This document shows positions 40,307-52,587 of a DNA stretch of 64,000 nt, piece by piece. Positions within the stretch are counted from its first letter, which is position 1; every line of letters begins with the position of its first letter. This DNA is from Trichinella spiralis (Eukaryota > Nematoda > Enoplea > Trichinellida > Trichinellidae), in NCBI GenBank assembly GCA_000181795.3, contig CM012955.1, positions 2,254,654 through 2,318,653 on the forward strand, in the 5' to 3' direction. The translations under genes were made by a program, and so were the position numbers. A model generated the notes under the pieces. That model was not told the origin of the DNA and did no database searches. It worked only from the letters and a program-made list of their open reading frames with translations.

Positions 40307-40772
40307 ATAACTTTAGAAAAACAAACAATCAAACAACGTAATAATTACCGGATTCTCGCAATAAAATGCAATGTTGCGCATCTCTTGACATGCGAAGAAA
40401 CGTCTCACTCGACTCTCTACGGCCCTGCGTGCTAAGCATAGATAGCAAAGAAAAAACAATTTCCATCTAAAATGTTCAGTTAATGTGATATATTATTTGT
40501 ATTAAAAATGTTGACTATTTTTTCACTTTATTGTTAGCAGGAACGTCGACAGATCCCACGATACTCTCTTGACGGTCATCAGCATTAGCAGATAGAATTT
40601 TCGGTCCACTTGGTGAAGCTTAAAATAAAAAAGCAAAAGTTGCAGATTTCTATTACATTAGAACAAAAATGACAAGCACAGCAACTCCTCTTGACTTACA
40701 AGATTCGATATCAGATTGTGGTGCCAATTTGGATGCTTCAGAATTGTTGGAACAAACCGGGCTTTCTGTCAT
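36157..40772 (-). CDS. APC (adenomatous polyposis coli) homologue
   Basis: Five phase-matched exons: 40700-40772, 40527-40618, 40349-40424, 38594-39141, 36157-38394; about 1008 residues. Family role: scaffold of the beta-catenin destruction complex in Wnt signalling and a cytoskeletal partner. Armadillo repeats run from about residue 60 to 463 and match APC (FLRMSRDAQHC, MTLTNLTFGA, VLRNLSW, LSALWNLTSHCAEN, NACGALWNLS). The C-terminal half is mostly disordered. It has two 20-residue-repeat-like beta-catenin sites (FAVEGTPAHLSRRSSLTSL at about 544-563 and FSRHSSLQSL at about 662-671), an SPSDIPDSPGQ motif at about 697, and three SAMP-like Axin-binding motifs (SCIQSAQP about 780, LIQLAMPKPKSG about 855, LRECIYSAFP about 955). 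A Gly/Asp-rich stretch and a run of nine glutamines are present. The N-terminal oligomerisation coil of vertebrate APC is absent. Exon 2 uses a weak GTGAAA donor with an in-frame stop just after it. Confidence 0.92.
40255..40303. repeat. TA microsatellite in an APC intron
   Basis: About 24 TA units within intron 3 (39142-40348), 46 bp beyond exon 3. Confidence 0.9.
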
Positions 40773-42150
40773 TCTGCTTCAATATTCAACAACTTTCATA
40801 CAGTTCAGAAATGCTAATATGCTAACAAACAAAAAACAAACAATATAATTCTAGTTCATTCAACAAAACTTATTTACAAATTAAATTATTATTAAAACGC
40901 AGTAATAATTATACAGAGACAGAGATTTGTAAAAGAATGGCTATAATTTTCATAATTATAGAAAACACATTAACAACGTTTTGTTAAATATATCTTCGTT
41001 GCGCTACTGGGCATGCGATTGTACTTTGGAAAATTTCTAATTTCAATTCATCAATACAAAATATTGTTTTGTTTGTCTTTTTTTTGAAAATGTTTCTTAA
41101 CAAATAATTTATTCCATCATGTCAATTGTAAAGCACAACACTGGTACATTAGAAAACATTAATTAATAATATTCGTGGAATGCAAGTGAAATTGTTCCAT
41201 AATTCAACAGTCCCATTTTCGCCACGTGTAAAACGCATTTTAGCCTAATTCTGCAGAATAAATTAACCAATGAAACAGAAAACCGGTAATATAAAGCTGC
41301 ACAGCAGCAAACACTTGCTACATTCATGAATTTACAAGCTTCTTCTCAACAAATTACTTGTAGTAAAAACAATCAAATAACAGAACATATATAATATATA
41401 AATAAGAAAGCTGTCCATTTATCCGTTTTTTGATTAAAATTAAAATAAAATAAAATTTAATTTTACTGATTTTTAATAAATTGAAAAATATGTGATAATA
41501 ATGAAAAACTATGAATACCTGTGACTTTCAATTATATGAGAAAACACAAAGACTGCAAGTGTGATAAAGACAGAATTCAATTTTCAATCATTAATTGTAA
41601 TATTTCATAATAAAACCGTAAAGAAAAAGTGCTTTTAATTCAACAACAAAAAGACTGATTGCATGCAATCGAATTATATACTATGAATTTATTGCTGTTG
41701 TTGAAAGTCAGATGAATATGCAGATAAATATAAATAAATAAATGCTGATGTAAATTAAAAAATAAATTTTTATACTATGTAATAACTTATGATTATGATT
41801 ATTATCATTATTATTGCAGATGATCGCTTTGGGCTTATGATAAAGTAAGAAGCGGGTCAGCAGCATGGAGATGATAATAACATATTGACCGAGTAACTGA
41901 GAAGAGTGGTGTGCGGTATAGCAGCAAGGTCGCGGGACTGCTTGAACAGTGTGTTGAAGGGAAGAAAAAGCGCGCCCGGTTGCGTCAAGTTCAAGTACAC
42001 GATCGCGCCAGGCGCCGATCACGTCAGTATAGCCTGCACCATCACAGCTGCACATTAAATGACCCAGTTCAATAGCCTTTCACAGTTCTCGTTGGCTTAT
42101 ATTTAAAATAGTAAACCAAGAACAAGAGAAAAGTTCCGTATTTTTAGACT
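40773..42150. other. Divergent intergenic region between APC (minus) and the HTH gene (plus)
   Basis: Likely holds both promoters. The part at about 41860-42060 is GC-richer than its surroundings and lies just upstream of the plus gene. A TATA-like CTTATATTTAAAATA sits at about 42096-42110. The minus frame at 41708-42055 looks like a shadow of this GC-rich stretch. Confidence 0.45.
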
Positions 42151-43392
42151 ATGGCCGATGGTACACCAGCCAGAACCATCAGCGTCATCGTTAGTCCGAC
42201 AAAGCCAAAACAGCCGGCGGATGGAGGAGAACTGCTGCTGTTACGTCTGGGTGCTATACCTGGTCAAAATCGTATGTCTTATCCAAGAGAATTCAAACTG
42301 ACCGCGATAAAATATTTTTACGAAAATGGTCGCAACAAATACAGAACATGCAAGCAATTCCAAATTACCAAATCTATGCTCAATGGTTGGCTGCAAAAAA
42401 TTGACAAAATTCAACAAAGTCGACCAGGCTCATTGAAATCCGGAAGAAGTGGTCGAAAGCCACAATTTCCAAACGTCGAAAAGGAACTGTTCCACGTCTA
42501 CCAGTCGCACCTCGACTGCGGCAAGAAGGTCGGCAATCGTTGGCTACGTGAAACTGCCAAGCTAATCGCGCAACGTACTTGCCATCCAAGTGAGCTAAAT
42601 GGAATGTGCCAGTTTTCTGAACGTTGGCTTTGCAATTTCAAAAAACGTTATAATATCAATTTATCCAAAGACTGGAGTCAAGCGGAATCGTCCATGTCAA
42701 AAAGTCTGATTAGCACGACAGATGCGGTTAAGCAGAGCTTTTCACCTGCCACAGATGCTGATCCTCAACAAACCAATTTGTCAATGAACAACAAAGAAGA
42801 AGTCGAATTTCCACAGCTTGCCGATTCGATCGATCATCCCAGCTTAGTGGCTGCCGATCCAGGTAAGCGTGGACGTAAGGTGCAATTTCCACAAGTGGAA
42901 AAGGTATTAAATCAAATGCTATGCGAAAGACAACTGGATGGAATGAAGGTGACCAATCGATGGCTACAAGACGAAGCAAAACGACTAGCTATACAACTCT
43001 GTCCACAGACATTCCACGATGCCTACAAGTCGGCCCGGTGCATGTTTTCTGAACATTGGCTGCACAATTTCAAAAAACGTTACGGCATCACCCTCAAGCA
43101 CAATGTAAAACAGATCGCCAATGCCGTCGAGCCAAACTCATCTCAGCTTCCAACAGTCGATTGGAATGATTCGGAAGTAAAAATTGACGATTTGCCGACA
43201 ATGGTGCCGTTACAGAATCTCAACAAACACTTGTTCTCAGTCAAAGTGGCCGAATGGTATACTCAAATGCAAGCAAATGGAATATACGACTGGTGCCATA
43301 ATCAACAACAACAACATCACTTTGCAAACATCACAACAATGCCGACAATCAGCAATGAAAACCTCAGTTCTATTGTTCCACAAAGTTTATAA
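42151..43392 (+). CDS. Brinker/pogo-type HTH protein with two tandem CENP-B-like domains
   Basis: Intronless 413-residue frame. An in-frame TAG lies just before the ATG, and TTTTTAG there may also be a 5' UTR acceptor. Residues 42-89 form a Brinker/pogo-like helix-turn-helix (SYPREFKLTAIKYFYENG, then a WLQKIDKIQ end). Two copies of a CENP-B/Tc5-type HTH follow: about 100-172 (GRKPQFPNVEK, VGNRWLRETA, FSERWLCNFKKRYNINL) and about 240-315 (GRKVQFPQVEK, VTNRWLQDEAK, FSEHWLHNFKKRYGITL). The usual transposase partner, a DDE catalytic domain, is absent. The C-terminus is Q/N-rich and disordered. The protein is probably a nuclear DNA-binding protein derived from a pogo/Tigger-like transposase. It is the only confident plus-strand gene here. 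A poly(A) signal AATAAA lies at 43722-43727. Confidence 0.85.
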   Translation: MADGTPARTISVIVSPTKPKQPADGGELLLLRLGAIPGQNRMSYPREFKLTAIKYFYENGRNKYRTCKQFQITKSMLNGWLQKIDKIQQSRPGSLKSGRSGRKPQFPNVEKELFHVYQSHLDCGKKVGNRWLRETAKLIAQRTCHPSELNGMCQFSERWLCNFKKRYNINLSKDWSQAESSMSKSLISTTDAVKQSFSPATDADPQQTNLSMNNKEEVEFPQLADSIDHPSLVAADPGKRGRKVQFPQVEKVLNQMLCERQLDGMKVTNRWLQDEAKRLAIQLCPQTFHDAYKSARCMFSEHWLHNFKKRYGITLKHNVKQIANAVEPNSSQLPTVDWNDSEVKIDDLPTMVPLQNLNKHLFSVKVAEWYTQMQANGIYDWCHNQQQQHHFANITTMPTISNENLSSIVPQSL

Positions 43393-44463
43393 TCGAATTG
43401 CTTTACTTCTCGACTTCTTTGCATTCCAGTTCTTATTCTTGCAAACTGTTTCCACTTTTCCCTCTTACAAATTGGATTACTGTCGCGATGGAAGTTTACG
43501 TTGCCAAGCATGCATTCTAAAACTGCAGAAGCCACAAGGACCAAATTCTTGAATCAGGTACGGCTAACATGGAACTCATAAAGTCGCTCAGTAATTAACT
43601 GTACTTTGAAGCATAGTTTATGTCGTAGGCAATTTCACATTTACCTTATTTCAAAATACCCAACTTTTCCCAATAATATTATACAACTAAAACCGGTAAC
43701 AAAAGTCGCTGTGGTCATTTCAATAAAACATTACACAAAATCGATGAAAATGCATAGCAACAGTGCTCAAGCATACATTAGAAATAAATGGCATTAAAAT
43801 TTCCTTAGTCCTACATTTTATACTAAGATGATTCGCAACAAAGCACATATTCTTCGATTCTGAGCACGCAAATGTTTGTTATTCTAGTTCCATTAAACTT
43901 GAAGAATAAAAATATCAAAATTCACAAAAAACAACCAAAAATAGAGATAAGGATAAATTAGGCAGCAGAATGTGCGCACTTTTCCCGGAAACTCATTTAT
44001 GAACAATTTAAATTCAACCTTGCCTAAACGTATTCACATCGTGCCTGTCAAGCAAGAATTGGCCTACCATATGTATCGCATGAGCATCATTCTTAAAGAT
44101 AAACTGTTTCAAAAACTTCAATAAATAAAAATAAAAGAATATTATACATCATCACCATGCTTTAATTATAACATCAGAAAAATATTTAAAAAATCAATAA
44201 CTTGAATATTATTAAGCTACAGTATGTACAATACTTTAATACAGTATCATACTCAACCTTCATAATTGGTAACTGTTAAATTCTGCTCCACGCCATAGTG
44301 ATTACGCAAAAGTTAAAAAAAATAAATATTATAAACAGTAACTAACTGAAGACAAATGTCCAAATTTGACAAGACAATGCACAACAGAGAAACCTGCACA
44401 GCCAACATTAAGCAGTAAAAAGGAAACATAAAGAAACATAAACAGGAAAACACTACATAAACT

Positions 44464-44464
44464 C

Positions 44465-44499
<35 letters not shown>
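44464..44499. repeat. TA microsatellite
   Basis: About 36 bp of alternating TA with one TG interruption. Confidence 0.85.
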
Positions 44500-44501
<2 letters not shown>

Positions 44502-45949
44502 GAACAATAACCATTCGCCAAACTGCTTTAAGAAGTTCACAATGATATATAAAACTTAACAGCCACTACGGAAAAAATTGCATCTTAAAATAGACTAACT
44601 CAAATTACCAAAACAATACTTTTTAATTATAACCTCCGATACAATAGGCAAAACATTTTCACAAAATTATTTTTTATACTTTTAATGACGTAATGATTAT
44701 ACGAATCTGCCATTTCTACACAGGTAAACTGTTCAAGTTCACTTAGAAAACTATATATCAATGTCCAATCTTCTAAACTGCCAGAATGTCAACTATTCTC
44801 TTTTATGACAAACGCAATTAAAAAGTCATTGCTAAATGGCGATTAAGAAATATCAGTCAACGCAGAAAGAAGCAGAAATTAGAGAACGTTTACTGATATG
44901 GAAAAAATGTCTGAAAAGATAAACAACAGGTGAATTTGTTTCTTAATTACTGCATAAAATATATTCAATAAATATTACTGTCAGTTAAAAGTTTTCACCA
45001 AGAAAATATCCAAATCAAGAACTAAGAGCATTACCTTCAACATAATGTAAAATTAACGGATCAAAAGTAAATTAAAATTCTACTTTGCACAAGCAAAACT
45101 GTAGAAACAAACAAACTGCCATTTCTTCATCACAATCGCAAGAAATAAAAATAAGAAAGTTTCATTAACGCACTGTCAAAAAGCAAATGTACATATTTTA
45201 TGATTTTAAAATCAACTGGAAACTGTTTAATAATCAAACAACATATACGGAATTAAACTAATAAAAAGGTAGTATAATAGCATGAACCACAAATGCAAAA
45301 TTCTTCCTTTTCTATCATATTTCACAGTATACCAAAATGGAAAAGTGTCAGATCAAATGAAAAATATCACCTCCTAATTGTTAAAAACAATTGCATCATA
45401 ATATAATGACGCAAAGAAATACAGTAAAATTAGCTCTCAAAATATAAACAAAGTATCTTAGCATCAAAATTTCAAGTTAAAATTAAAGCATAAAACATTA
45501 TTTGAAACGTTATTAATGAAATGCACACAACACTAAGAAGGTCAATTTTGGACAAATTTTCAAAATAAAATCACAAATTTACCTTTAAGTAGATGCAACA
45601 CATTCTGATCCATAACAAAAACAATTTTCAAATAAAACATCTGATAAAAAAGTCATTAAATAAACCTGCGCATCAAGTGAATGAAATAAATCATGTTCGA
45701 CACAAAAATTACAGTAGTTCAAAAACAATGCAAGCAAGTTCAAATTTTTGAAATGTGTTAGAATTACAACTTTTTGTATTTATCAATAAAAACTTCACAA
45801 AGTGTACGCTAATATCGTTCATCTGTACTACATCAATTAATTTTTTGTATTTATTGCTGCTAATTTGAATATTCTACGATCGCTAGTTATTAATGACGGT
45901 TAGACGAAAGCTCACCGCTGAATGAATTCACATGCTTAATGAACAATCT

Positions 45950-46072
45950 GATTGGTCAATTCCGATTTATAGTTCCGCCCTGAAATCTGTGTAGCCCTTC
46001 TTCGTTGTTTGCGCTGCGGTGATTAGAATTCTACTCAGTGCAGTGCAAAAAGTTGATGTGGACATTGGAAAA
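45950..46072 (+). promoter_or_regulatory. Promoter-like patch with a possible first-exon donor
   Basis: A GC-richer island in AT-rich DNA. It contains an inverted CCAAT box (GATTGGTCAAT, about 45950), a TTTATAG element 10 bp on, and a good splice donor (GGAAAA followed by GTAAGG) at 46073. The order fits a short plus-strand untranslated exon, but no plus-strand gene follows within reach. Confidence 0.2.
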
Positions 46073-46362
46073 GTAAGGCACTCAGGACGTCAGGGAAGCT
46101 ACCATTGCTACGCTAAAACTCAACCCTGAATTACTTTTATTTGTATTAACTACTTACTCTATTTTCGGCAATGCTAAGTCAATGTGAATAATGGACAAAT
46201 AAAGCGCTAGTAGACACAACAACAGAACAAGAATAAATATGTCTCATGAGTTACGTAGAAGATCGATGATTGTGTATTGATGTAAAAAGTGGAAAACGTC
46301 GAACATGGAATTAATTAGTTTACTGCAAAATTGGCAAGTCGTTTTTTGGGTTTCAGTTTCTG

Positions 46363-49300
46363 TCAGTCATGGTTATCAAAAATATCTTCTCCTTCACTAT
46401 GTGCTCTTTTTCTTCCACAAGAAAGTGTAGCATTTACCGTTGTCGTAGAAAGAGCTTTACTGCTATAACCTAAATATTGAATGCACAGAATAAAAATACA
46501 TCCACTGCAAGCAAACGTATGCAAGAAACTCTAGTATATACATATTGAAGCAGAATAATAACATTTTTTCAAAATATAATTACAAATCAAATTACAAGAC
46601 ACATTTAAAATTAAAGAGTAGTAACTGTAATTTACAATATTTTCACTTGTGTAAGTACAAAGACTTCAACAAATGTGTAAAATGATAGTATATGTACAAA
46701 AAATAAGCATATAAAACTTCAAAAAAAAGAAGAAATGGGTTGTATGCATACCTTTCACTAAGCATACTTCAGCGTGAATCCCAGACTTTATAAAATGAGA
46801 TAACCAAGCTTTCTGCTTCCATGACAGACGATCACCTGGTCCTTTGACTTCCGCCACCTACATAATGAATTACTAAAAATAAAATTCTTATTAATAAAAA
46901 AATACCTTAATATCTCGTGACTGCACATTCCAAACTACTAAATCCGGAAAACCACTTGAATGACGCTTAAAATTACTTGCCAGACGTCCAAACAATTTAA
47001 CCAACATGTGACCATCCATACAAGAAAGCATTTCCTAAAACCAGGAAAAGAACACTTTCATCAACAAATACAATGCATAAAATACAAAGTCGCCGCAAGC
47101 AATTCTTTTATATTCCTTCTACTAATACTGAGGCAAGATACAAACTACAAAAGTCATACTATCTTAAGAAAAATATTTTCATGATGGCAAACGCAAAAAT
47201 AACACGATTCATTTACATAAACCAGTAAAGTTATAAAATTAAAATACCTCAAACATTTCAGATGATTCAAAAGCATCCCATTTCACTATGCTGTTTATCC
47301 CTTCATGCTCACGCCATGAGGCACGAAGCATTGACTGAATGTCCTGCAAGTACAATTCAACAAGACTTTAAATTTCGATGCAATAAAAACACTACTTGTA
47401 CAGATAAGCATTGTAAAGCTTCAAATTTTTTTTCAAAAGTTTTCTGTCGGTTGATCCAGAACATTTCGCCAGCATATAAATCTAACGGATAAGTCTGATA
47501 TCTTGAAATCCAAACATCTTCAACAGTGCTGTCATATATTTCATTCCAGCATAATAAACCAAATAATGACAACCAAATAGAACCTTCAGAATGCAATCCT
47601 AAATTTTCATACATAATATCGCATATATAAACATTTGAAATATATAAATATAAAAGAATTAGACAAAATCGTCTCGTCAAATAAAGAAAAAAGAAAATTC
47701 ACCTTTAGAAAAATTTTCTTTTTGATAGTAATAATTTAAAGCAACTGCCTCCACGCCAGGGCAACTAAACTGATGCTCTTGAGGAACAACAAACACCGTT
47801 TTCACTGACGTACCCATCGATTTTGATAAAAGTGGCGCAGATATGACTTTTTCCGGAATTTCAACATCAATCTCAATAGTTTCATCCAAAGCTGCTTGAA
47901 TATTAGTAGATAACTGCTCTTCACAGTCTTCATCTACTAGATTCATTTGCAAAACACGGTCATAAATACGCTGACGGAAATAGTAATCAAAAGTATCATC
48001 TTGAATCACGTCCAGAGCTAGTTCATACGCCTAAAAATTGACTTTGAAAAACTTTAAACCGATTTCGTATTTCATACAAACCATAACTGAATATATATAT
48101 ATATATATGCGTGTGTGTAAAAGATAAAAATTTAAATATGATTACTTTTTTCGGCATCTTAAGATGACGTCCATAATTCAATATTGCTCGTTCATACCAA
48201 AATGAACGACGGTGAGCAGGAACCAACTGACAGTTTATGCTGATCAGATACTCAAATTCTGCATTTGCTTTATCGTACATTTTCAGTTTTTCAAATGCTT
48301 GAGCCAGCACTGTAGAAGCTCGAAGAAGAGAAACAACTGTTGTAAAATTCTGATAATGAACCAGTCGAACACTACATGGTCTAAACAAAACAAAAAAATT
48401 ACAAGCATACTTTATTTCACTTCAATTTCAAATATATGCTTTAAAATGAATATAATAATTAGATAATTAAATATAAAAATTAATTTTAAATTTACAGTAG
48501 TATAAAAAAGCAACAATTCATCCTGCATTCCATAACATACACAACTGCTACTGTAGGCACTTGAAAATGTAATCAAATCTAATTTTAATAAACTGAAATA
48601 ATCAATTAATGGAAAAAGGAATATTTGAGGTTTACTTTTCTGATAAAAGTCGCAATTCTTCATCAAGTAAATGTCTGATGCGAGAGCCAACATGCAAACA
48701 AACCGTATACTTTTTCGAGTTCCAACAATTCCACATTTCATTTTCCAGCTCACAAACAGAAACATACCTAATTACAGTAAAATTTGATTGTTTCTTTATA
48801 ATTTAATCGCTGCAATATTTCACTTCATTAATTCACCATCTGAAGAAAATAATTTTTCTTTCCTTATTCCAGGTTTAGAGAGCGGTGTTTTCTGCAAATT
48901 CAAGGATACTAATCGCATAGTATATCTAAAATTGGATAAAATTGAATCGCTTCATGTAACGTATAAATAATTTAGGTAGAATAAAGTAAATCACATAAGA
49001 TTAGCTGTTAAAACATGGCTTCGAGGATAAGTTGCAGTGTTTGGCGACATCTCAGCTGGAGAGAAAAGGTGAAAAGCAGAAAGAAAAGCAAGTTGCACAT
49101 CATCAGAAAGCTTAACGCAGTCTCCCAATTCCGCAAGTGCTCTGTAAAAAAAATATTCAAGAAATAAACATGATAAAAAATAATTACTTTTTCTTCAAAA
49201 TATCTTTCAAATTTCCAATTAATGTAGTTTGCGACAATGAAAAACGAATCAACTGACGAATCAGCTGCTCCTTGGTAGAAAGCGGCTTCTGCTTCAAAGA

Positions 49301-50198
49301 TTTTACAATTTTAATCAGTGAACCGCTTTGAAGAAGTGACAACATTTCTTCCAAAGTCAAATCAGTACTTTGCACTTAAAATGAACTATTATTATTATTA
49401 TTTTCTATTATATAAAAAAGAAAATCAGTCTGAACTTTAAACTACAATAATAAGATGAATATTATCGTACTGTACATCAGTACTGAACGTTTGAAAATGG
49501 CCCTTTGAATTTTCAGCATGCAAATGAAGTGATACAAAATAAATTTCCCCTCAAATTTCATTATTGTGAATAAACGAATCATCTAATAAGTTTAAAAATA
49601 GCCTTTCAATTAAAGCAGTTCAAATCACTTACACTTGATGAAGAATTTTTTCGATATAATTTCATCTACAACATCTTTGGTCGCAATTTCCTTGTAGGAT
49701 CGCTGCAAACTGCTTACCGCAATCCAACGCGTCTGACGAAAAAACAAAAGACAGTAAAGTTCTTTGGACCAGTCTAAAATTTCAAAAAGTGTTCAAAAAA
49801 ATAATAATTTCAAATAAGGAAAATTAAACTTCAAAATAAAATTCACCTGACAATGTTGAGTATGTTTGGAAAATTTTAAAGTGATTCTCATTCAATATGC
49901 TACTGTTTATTTCTTCTGATTGGACCGCTGCCATTATTTCTTCAAATAATTGTCGTTTGTAAGATCCCGCATTCGAGAATCCTTCTTCATTTTCACACGA
50001 GTCGAAGTCCAATAATTCTTCACCAAAATTAGAACATTTCGAAATTTCTGCATCTGAACATTCAAATCTGTTCATTTACACCGTTCTTAAATTGAAATGA
50101 CTTTACCACTCGAAATAGCTAAATCACATGTTGACGTTGAAGCAATTTGCAATTCTTCCTCCATTTCTAGCAATTCATGCACACACTTAATTTTTTGC
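46363..50198 (-). CDS. FAN1: FAN1 (Fanconi-associated nuclease 1), nuclease core; N-terminus unresolved
   Basis: Fourteen phase-matched exons: 50107-50198, 49847-50053, 49633-49773, 49188-49374, 49015-49141, 48824-48891, 48636-48767, 48146-48380, 47703-48030, 47396-47598, 47248-47343, 46906-47034, 46752-46857, 46363-46469; about 719 codons. Family role: structure-specific 5' flap endonuclease and exonuclease that unhooks DNA interstrand crosslinks in the nucleus. Order: a helical region (YKRQLFEEIM, LYCLLFFRQTRWIAV), a SAP-like segment (LTLEEMLSLLQSGSL), a TPR-like helical region (AFEKLKMYDKANAEFEYL), then the VRR-NUC domain. The catalytic PD-(D/E)xK set is present: HSEGSIWLSLFGLLCW, FPDLVVW and AEVKGPGDRLSWKQK. 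A short tail of about 36 residues (with CGRKRAHSEGED) follows. The visible length equals the vertebrate core. I found no exon for the N-terminal UBZ zinc finger, so the gene either extends past 50198 or lacks it. The donor at 49014 (GTTTTA) is weak. Confidence 0.9.
48091..48108. repeat. TA microsatellite in a FAN1 intron
   Basis: About nine TA units between the exons 47703-48030 and 48146-48380. Confidence 0.75.
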
Positions 50199-52587
50199 CT
50201 AAAGTCAAAAAAATAAAACAATCACATTGAAGTAAAAATGATCATAGGCGTTGAACTGCAGTCTAATATTACTTTAGGAAAAAACACAGTGAAACATATT
50301 ACATTCTGTTTAAATTTGAACTTCATTCAATATGTAAATTTACAATTCCACTTTCGATAAAACAAGTTTTATTTATCACTTTTCATAATAATAATACTAA
50401 CTGAATGTTAATGAGGGTAGATTTACGGCTACATTCATTTACATGCTGGGAGAATATAATCAATCATTCGTGAAACATAAATGACGTTTCACATTTTCAG
50501 TTTTAAATTCTAAAAATTCAAAAAAAAACAACACTTGACCAATATCAAAAACTGTATTGTGAGAAAAGTTATAAGCAGTACTGTACAGTAAAATACTGAT
50601 GCTCACGTAATATTAGCATAAAGAGACGAAACATTTTTATTATAATTGAAATAGAAAGCAGTTTTAAAATTACTATTTGCATTTCTTAGAGTAAACTAAT
50701 CAGCTGATTTTTCGAATGCTGTACGCATTTAAAATTTATTCTATATTTCATGGTACAGAACTGAACCACTATGAAAATTCCATTAAGAAACAGTGTTTTA
50801 CATAGTTTCTTTATAATTTATTATTGTTTTTATTTTGTAATATTGATTTTATAATAGAGTATAGGTTTTTTTACATTAATAAAAAAGAGAATACTTATTA
50901 TCTTAAAATGCAAGTTTTTGCTCTAATTTTTAAAATTCCTATGCACGTAGAAAATTATTTTTAAAAATATAAATGAAATTCAATCAGACGATCTAAAAAT
51001 CAAGAGAAAACAATCCTCACGTAAAGAAACAGTGTTTTTATATGGACACATACACACACACACACACACCAACTACGGCATAATAGAGTTTTGTTCCATG
51101 TTTCGGGTTTGAAAGTTCTAAATTTAATTACAAAATGCCACATATGAAAAGCTTTCATGTGGCAGACAAATTTGTTGCTATTCTAGGCAAGATGCAATTC
51201 ACTTCATCACAATTTGCATTGTTTTATGTTTGCAAAAATTAAAAACATCCCTTGACGCAGAAATGTTTTCCAACCATTTGACTCGAAATAATTGAAAGCA
51301 ACACTTGTCGCATCAGACATAGAAATAAAACTACTGCTCACTAAAAAAAAAGTTAAAATGTTCAGTTGTTGTTAAATATATTCATAAGTGTCACTTTTTC
51401 GTCAGCTTTTTCTTGGTCGTTAGCTATTTAATTGTTGGACGACCAACTTTAATAAACATCATATAGATGAATGAATGTGAATTGCATTTCGAGTTGCGGT
51501 GCTGGCAAAATTGTTATTTACCTGAAAGAATTCAAATGAAAATATGAAATACACTGAGTGAAGAAATGTTTTTTGAGTTCTAAGTTTGCTTGGAGCGAAC
51601 ATTTATAATAAAACCGTCCAAAGTATATCGTTTCCATAATGTTTGCTTAGTTTTCACTAGAAATGCATTCAACATGTTGAAATATTAATATGTACATACG
51701 TGTATGCATACATACCGTTGGTATTTTTGTAGATTTGTAATTTTAAATGAAAAATTCAACCCATTTCTTTTTCAATTCTGGTCTATCAGTAGAACAAAAG
51801 AATAGTAATAAAAATTATGTATCAAAGAAGTAAAAATGACCAGATGCACATTGAAACGCGTTTGCAAAACATGTGGCATGGTTGAGGTTGTTCATTATTT
51901 TTATTGGCCAACACAGATGAAGCTCTGTTTGCTGAAGACTGGTCCATAGCAATAAACATTTGCGCAGAACTCCATCTATCTTTTTACCGAGTCCAAACGC
52001 ATAACATCCAGCGAGTAATAATGTATAAATGGGTACTTCAGTTTGGAATGCACATTTCTTTTTTTTCAAAATGCACCAAATGACAACAGCAGCATTCTAT
52101 TTAACTTTTCACTGAAACTTCTAATTATGCAAAATTGCAAAACATTTAAAATAAGTTGAGATAAATTTCAAATACACAAAAATATTACTGCATACGAATT
52201 ATTCAATAGCGAAAACATCTAAAATAGCAAAACTGTCTGCTTAGCATATAAGAATTATGCAAAAAAAATTTCACAATTCCACAATTTCACTTTTCAAAAG
52301 CTAAAAAGTTAAAAATAAAAAAGAAAAGATGAAAGTAAAATTGATATGCAAGCTTTGCAATTACCAATAAAGGAGGCTAGGTAAAATAGGTGTAATAAGG
52401 TGATGGAAAGCCAAAAAAGGAAAATAATAATATTAATAATAATAAATAATACGCAACAGAGCAGACTTGGATGAAAAAATAATATGCAAATAGACAAATG
52501 TGCTTGATTGAAATAATAAATATAATCTGCATTATTAATATTATCAGTGTTACTGGTAATGTTGAACTTTGCTTCTGCCGAACCGGA
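50199..52587. other. 2.4-kb gap between FAN1 and the HSP-12 gene
   Basis: May hold the missing 5' exons and promoter of FAN1, but I could not find a zinc-finger exon. A short CA repeat lies at 51053-51069. The frame at 51815-52069 is not convincing. Confidence 0.45.

Larger units (their letters stand above)
43393..46362. other. 3-kb gap, mostly AT-rich
   Basis: Holds the 3' flank of the HTH gene and the 3' flank of FAN1. Apart from a TA microsatellite and a promoter-like patch near 46 kb I see nothing. Confidence 0.5.

Noticed and set aside
46363-50198. Initial reading of the region as a plain TPR protein (TTC27-like)
   Set aside because: The end of the gene carries the VRR-NUC signatures FPDLVVW and EVKGPGDRLS and the order of FAN1, which settles the identity.
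51405-51450. Short palindrome GTTGGACGACCAAC
   Set aside because: Too short and isolated to name as an operator, transposon end or hairpin.
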